A DNA stretch of 8,475 bases from Bacteroidota bacterium (GTDB taxonomy: Bacteria; Bacteroidota; Bacteroidia; Chitinophagales; Chitinophagaceae), in NCBI GenBank assembly GCA_028877045.1, contig JAGWPQ010000687.1, positions 1 through 8,475 of the forward strand. Reading direction: 5' to 3'. Both the position numbers and the translations under genes were made by a program. The notes under the pieces are model-generated. The model made no database searches, had not been told where the DNA came from, and saw only the letters and a list, made by a program, of their open reading frames with translations. Positions 6,492-8,475 of this stretch are shown in pieces. Positions within the stretch are counted from its first letter, which is position 1, and each line of letters opens with the position of its first letter.

Positions 6492-6535
6492 GCTGATGAT
6501 AGGTTATTTCAAATAAAATATTCTATCATCTCAGC
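6492..6535 (+). other. Large hairpin in the pfkA-pyk intergenic gap
   Basis: GATGATAG (6495-6502) pairs with CTATCATC (6523-6530). The stem extends by GCT (6492-6494) with AGC (6533-6535) across a 2-base bulge, and the loop holds an inner TTATT/AATAA stem (6504-6508 and 6512-6516). It is followed by A-rich, not T-rich, sequence, so it is not a standard terminator. It sits 21 bases before the pyk ATG. It may protect or process the pfkA-pyk mRNA, or be an operator. Confidence 0.4.
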
Positions 6536-6556
6536 AAAAAACATTAATCATTTACT

Positions 6557-8047
6557 ATGTCAAAAAGTTTAGAAAAGTATCTTCATAAACAAATGGATAA
6601 AGAAGCAGGCTTAATTCATAGTTCGCATCGTACAAAAATTGTAGCCACAGTGGGTCCCGCATGCGATACCTATGAAAAATTATTAGACCTCGCAAAAGCC
6701 GGTGTTAATGTTTTTCGCTTAAATTTTTCTCATGGTTCGCATGAAGACAAAGCAAAGATCATTGCAATGCTTCGTGAAATGAACGATAAAGAACCTTTTA
6801 ATATTTCCATCCTTGCCGATTTGCAGGGTCCCAAATTAAGAGTGGGAGAAATTGAAAATAATGCGCTGGAAGTTAAAGCAGGTGATATCCTCACTTTCAC
6901 CAATACCAAATGTGTTGGTACTTTGGAAAAAATTTATGTTAGCTATCCAAATCTTGCCGGCGATGTTAGAGTTGGAAATATTATTATGATCGATGATGGA
7001 AAGATAGAAGTGAAAGTGGTTGATATTACTAAGGATGGCGATGTAAAAGTTGAAGTAACATTAGGCGGCATCTTATCATCAAAAAAAGGGATCAATCTTC
7101 CTGATACAAAAATTTCATTACCTGCATTAACAGAAAAAGACCTGATCGATCTTGAATTTATAATTGAACAAAAATGCGATTGGGTAGCATTGAGTTTTGT
7201 ACGCAGTGTAAAAGATATTGTTATCCTGCGCAGCAAATTGCAGGAGAAAAAAAGCAAGACAAAGATCATTGCTAAAATAGAAAAGCCCGAAGCATTGGTT
7301 AATATTCGTGATATCATTGTGGAAAGCGATGCCATCATGATTGCACGTGGTGATCTGGGTGTTGAATTACCGATTGAACAGGTTCCGTTGATCCAGAGAG
7401 AATTGATCAGAAAATGTATCCATCGCGGTAAACCTGTGATTGTGGCCACACAAATGATGGAAAGCATGATAGATCGTGTTAAACCAAACCGTAGCGAAAT
7501 TACCGATGTGGCCAATGCAGTGTTAGAAGGTGCTGATGCTGTAATGCTTAGCGGCGAAACTGCTACCGGTGCACATCCTGCTTTGGTTGTAGAAACCATG
7601 TGTAAAATCATTCGTCAGGTTGAAGCAACGGAGTATCGTTATAATCGCGAAGAAGATCTGAGACCGCAACCACACTCTCCGTCTTTTTTAAGCGATGCTG
7701 CCTGTTATAATGCCTGTAAGATCGCAAAAGATGTTGACGCAAATGCATTAGTCGGCATGACACAAAGCGGTTATACTGCTTTTACATTAAGTAGCTATCG
7801 ACCAAAATCACCCCTATTTATTTTTACTAAAGAAAAATTTTTAGTGAATCAATTAAGTTTAAGCTGGGGCGTTCGTGCATTTTATTATGACGAAGAAAAT
7901 AGTTTGGATGATATTATTTTCGATCAGATAAATATTTTAAAAGAAAGAGGATATTTAACCGAAGGCGATGTTGTCGTTAATACATGCAGCACTCCTGTTC
8001 ACCTGCATTTGCCAACAAACATGATCAAGATTACAAAAGTTGAATAA
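6557..8047 (+). CDS. pyk: Pyruvate kinase, predicted K+-independent type
   Basis: Transfers phosphate from phosphoenolpyruvate to ADP, giving pyruvate and ATP at the end of glycolysis; cytosolic, normally a homotetramer. The 496 residues include RTKIVATVGPAC (25-36), FRLNFSHG (53-60), ADLQGPKLRVG (87-97), the family signature around IEKPEAL (241-247, catalytic Lys243) and IMIARGDLGVE (260-270), and ATQMMESM (297-304). The C-terminal regulatory domain is present (about 370-496), with no fused PEP-utiliser domain. The first 24 residues are an extension absent from the short bacterial enzymes; Met13 is an alternative start. At the positions that set monovalent-cation dependence (rabbit Thr113, Lys114, Glu117, Thr120) it has Leu89, Gln90, Lys93 and Val96, the pattern of K+-independent pyruvate kinases. 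It is probably transcribed with pfkA and is followed by a strong terminator. Confidence 0.97.
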   Translation: MSKSLEKYLHKQMDKEAGLIHSSHRTKIVATVGPACDTYEKLLDLAKAGVNVFRLNFSHGSHEDKAKIIAMLREMNDKEPFNISILADLQGPKLRVGEIENNALEVKAGDILTFTNTKCVGTLEKIYVSYPNLAGDVRVGNIIMIDDGKIEVKVVDITKDGDVKVEVTLGGILSSKKGINLPDTKISLPALTEKDLIDLEFIIEQKCDWVALSFVRSVKDIVILRSKLQEKKSKTKIIAKIEKPEALVNIRDIIVESDAIMIARGDLGVELPIEQVPLIQRELIRKCIHRGKPVIVATQMMESMIDRVKPNRSEITDVANAVLEGADAVMLSGETATGAHPALVVETMCKIIRQVEATEYRYNREEDLRPQPHSPSFLSDAACYNACKIAKDVDANALVGMTQSGYTAFTLSSYRPKSPLFIFTKEKFLVNQLSLSWGVRAFYYDEENSLDDIIFDQINILKERGYLTEGDVVVNTCSTPVHLHLPTNMIKITKVE

Positions 8048-8075
8048 ACTAATTTTTTTACTCAAACGGTTACCT

Positions 8076-8114
8076 AAAAAGATTCTTCAAAACTGGAGAA
8101 TCTTTTTTATTTTT
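8076..8114 (+). terminator. Intrinsic terminator of pfkA-pyk
   Basis: AAAAAGATTCT (8076-8086) pairs with AGAATCTTTTT (8097-8107), extended inward by TC/GG with one wobble to a 6-base loop. The stem runs directly into TTTTTTATTTTT. It lies 28 bases after the pyk stop codon. Confidence 0.9.
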
Positions 8115-8203
8115 ACGACTTCAATCTGATGTTCTTTTTATCTCAGTAATGTTTGGCTTTGCCTCTAATCATTTCTTTGAGTCCTATTTATTTTAAATTG
8201 TAA

Positions 8204-8215
8204 TAATGTACATTA
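8204..8215. repeat. Perfect 12-base palindrome upstream of nagB
   Basis: TAATGTACATTA is its own reverse complement. It lies between the pyk terminator and nagB, about 43 bases before the first nagB ATG, where a repressor or activator of amino-sugar use could bind. The regulator is not identified. Confidence 0.3.
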
Positions 8216-8229
8216 ATAAAATTTAAACA

Positions 8230-8258
8230 TGCAGTATTCTGCAATAAATTTATCTTTA
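8230..8258 (+). promoter_or_regulatory. Possible nagB promoter with an inverted repeat
   Basis: TATCTTTA (8251-8258) is one base off the -7 consensus TAnnTTTG and is followed by TGCCGC, much like the pfkA box (TACTTTTG then CCGC). Just upstream, TGCAG (8230-8234) and CTGCA (8239-8243) form an inverted repeat with a 4-base spacer, near where RNA polymerase would sit. If this is the promoter, the ATG at 8258 overlaps the -7 box and translation must start later. Confidence 0.35.
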
Positions 8259-8475
8259 TGCCGCAAAAAGAAGCAAATATGACGCATCAAAAATTCAATA
8301 TTGACCTCACAGACAGTTTTGAAAAAATTCCGGTTAAAATATTCCCTGATACAAAAACAGGTTCTGCATTTGTTGCACAGGAAGTAGCCAATCTTATCAG
8401 AGAAAAAACTAAAAAAGGCGAAGATTGTGTATTGGGTTTGGCAACAGGTTCCACTCCTATCAGTTTATATGCTGA
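8258..8475 (+). CDS. nagB: Glucosamine-6-phosphate deaminase, N-terminal part (cut by the right edge)
   Basis: Predicted to convert glucosamine 6-phosphate to fructose 6-phosphate and ammonia, feeding amino sugars into glycolysis. Only 72 codons are visible. The diagnostic stretch is VLGLATGSTPISLYA (58-72), the phosphate-binding loop of the NagB/ribose-5-phosphate isomerase-like fold, preceded by a helix (FVAQEVANLIREK, 38-50). The N-terminus ahead of the fold is about 25 residues longer than in the short E. coli-type enzyme. Such extended N-termini occur in the long Bacteroidota forms that carry a C-terminal LmbE/PIG-L deacetylase domain, but the window ends too soon to tell. ATG 8258 is the first start; ATG 8279 (Met8) is a real alternative because the first lies in a promoter-like box. 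There is no Shine-Dalgarno site; the sequence before Met8 is A-rich, as often in this phylum. Confidence 0.88.
   Translation, partial: MPQKEANMTHQKFNIDLTDSFEKIPVKIFPDTKTGSAFVAQEVANLIREKTKKGEDCVLGLATGSTPISLYA

Noticed and set aside
6943..7611. 222-codon open frame on the minus strand opposite pyk
   Set aside because: It lies wholly inside a strongly conserved pyruvate kinase gene, has a low-complexity Ser/Ile-rich translation, and lacks any motif or promoter. It is a shadow of the pyk codons.

Overview
The window looks like a chromosomal stretch from a low-GC member of the Bacteroidota, most likely Sphingobacteriia/Chitinophagaceae. Three things point there: the protein sequences, the absence of good Shine-Dalgarno sites in front of most genes, and several matches to the Bacteroidota promoter consensus (a -7 box of the form TAnnTTTG, sometimes with an upstream TTG or TTTG). 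The family-level placement is inference. There is no tRNA, rRNA, CRISPR array, transposase or phage gene.

Layout. Positions 1-572 (minus) hold the N-terminal 190 residues of imidazolonepropionase (hutI), cut by the left edge. A 356-base divergent gap follows. It contains a GC-richer island with several inverted repeats (about 610-720) and a likely promoter for the next genes. Positions 929-3301 (plus) hold a tight two-gene unit, an arginine deiminase family enzyme and a CtlX-type hydrolase. It converges, with one base between stop codons, on a CHAD-domain gene (3303-4091, minus) that appears to have its own promoter. Upstream of that, also on the minus strand, is an RmlD-like extended SDR (4166-5065). 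A second divergent gap of about 410 bases carries two perfect 14-base palindromes and the pfkA promoter. pfkA (5478-6467) and pyk (6557-8047) follow on the plus strand, separated by 89 bases containing a large hairpin, and end in a strong intrinsic terminator (8076-8114). A regulatory gap with two palindromes then leads into the start of nagB (8258 to the right edge).

How the genes work together. The left half is nitrogen and amino-acid catabolism: histidine degradation (HutI), arginine to citrulline (deiminase), and possibly citrulline to ornithine (CtlX) with no carbamoyl-phosphate step. The right half is glycolysis: 6-phosphofructokinase and pyruvate kinase in one unit, next to glucosamine-6-phosphate deaminase, whose product fructose 6-phosphate is the substrate of phosphofructokinase. 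The CHAD protein probably binds polyphosphate. The SDR is probably a nucleotide-sugar reductase of unknown substrate.

No clearly new multi-gene system is visible. The observations most worth following are the structured island at 610-720, the ADI-CtlX pair with an enlarged ADI, a terminator for ctlX buried in the opposing CHAD gene, the pfkA-pyk intergenic hairpin, and pyruvate kinase residues that predict a K+-independent enzyme.
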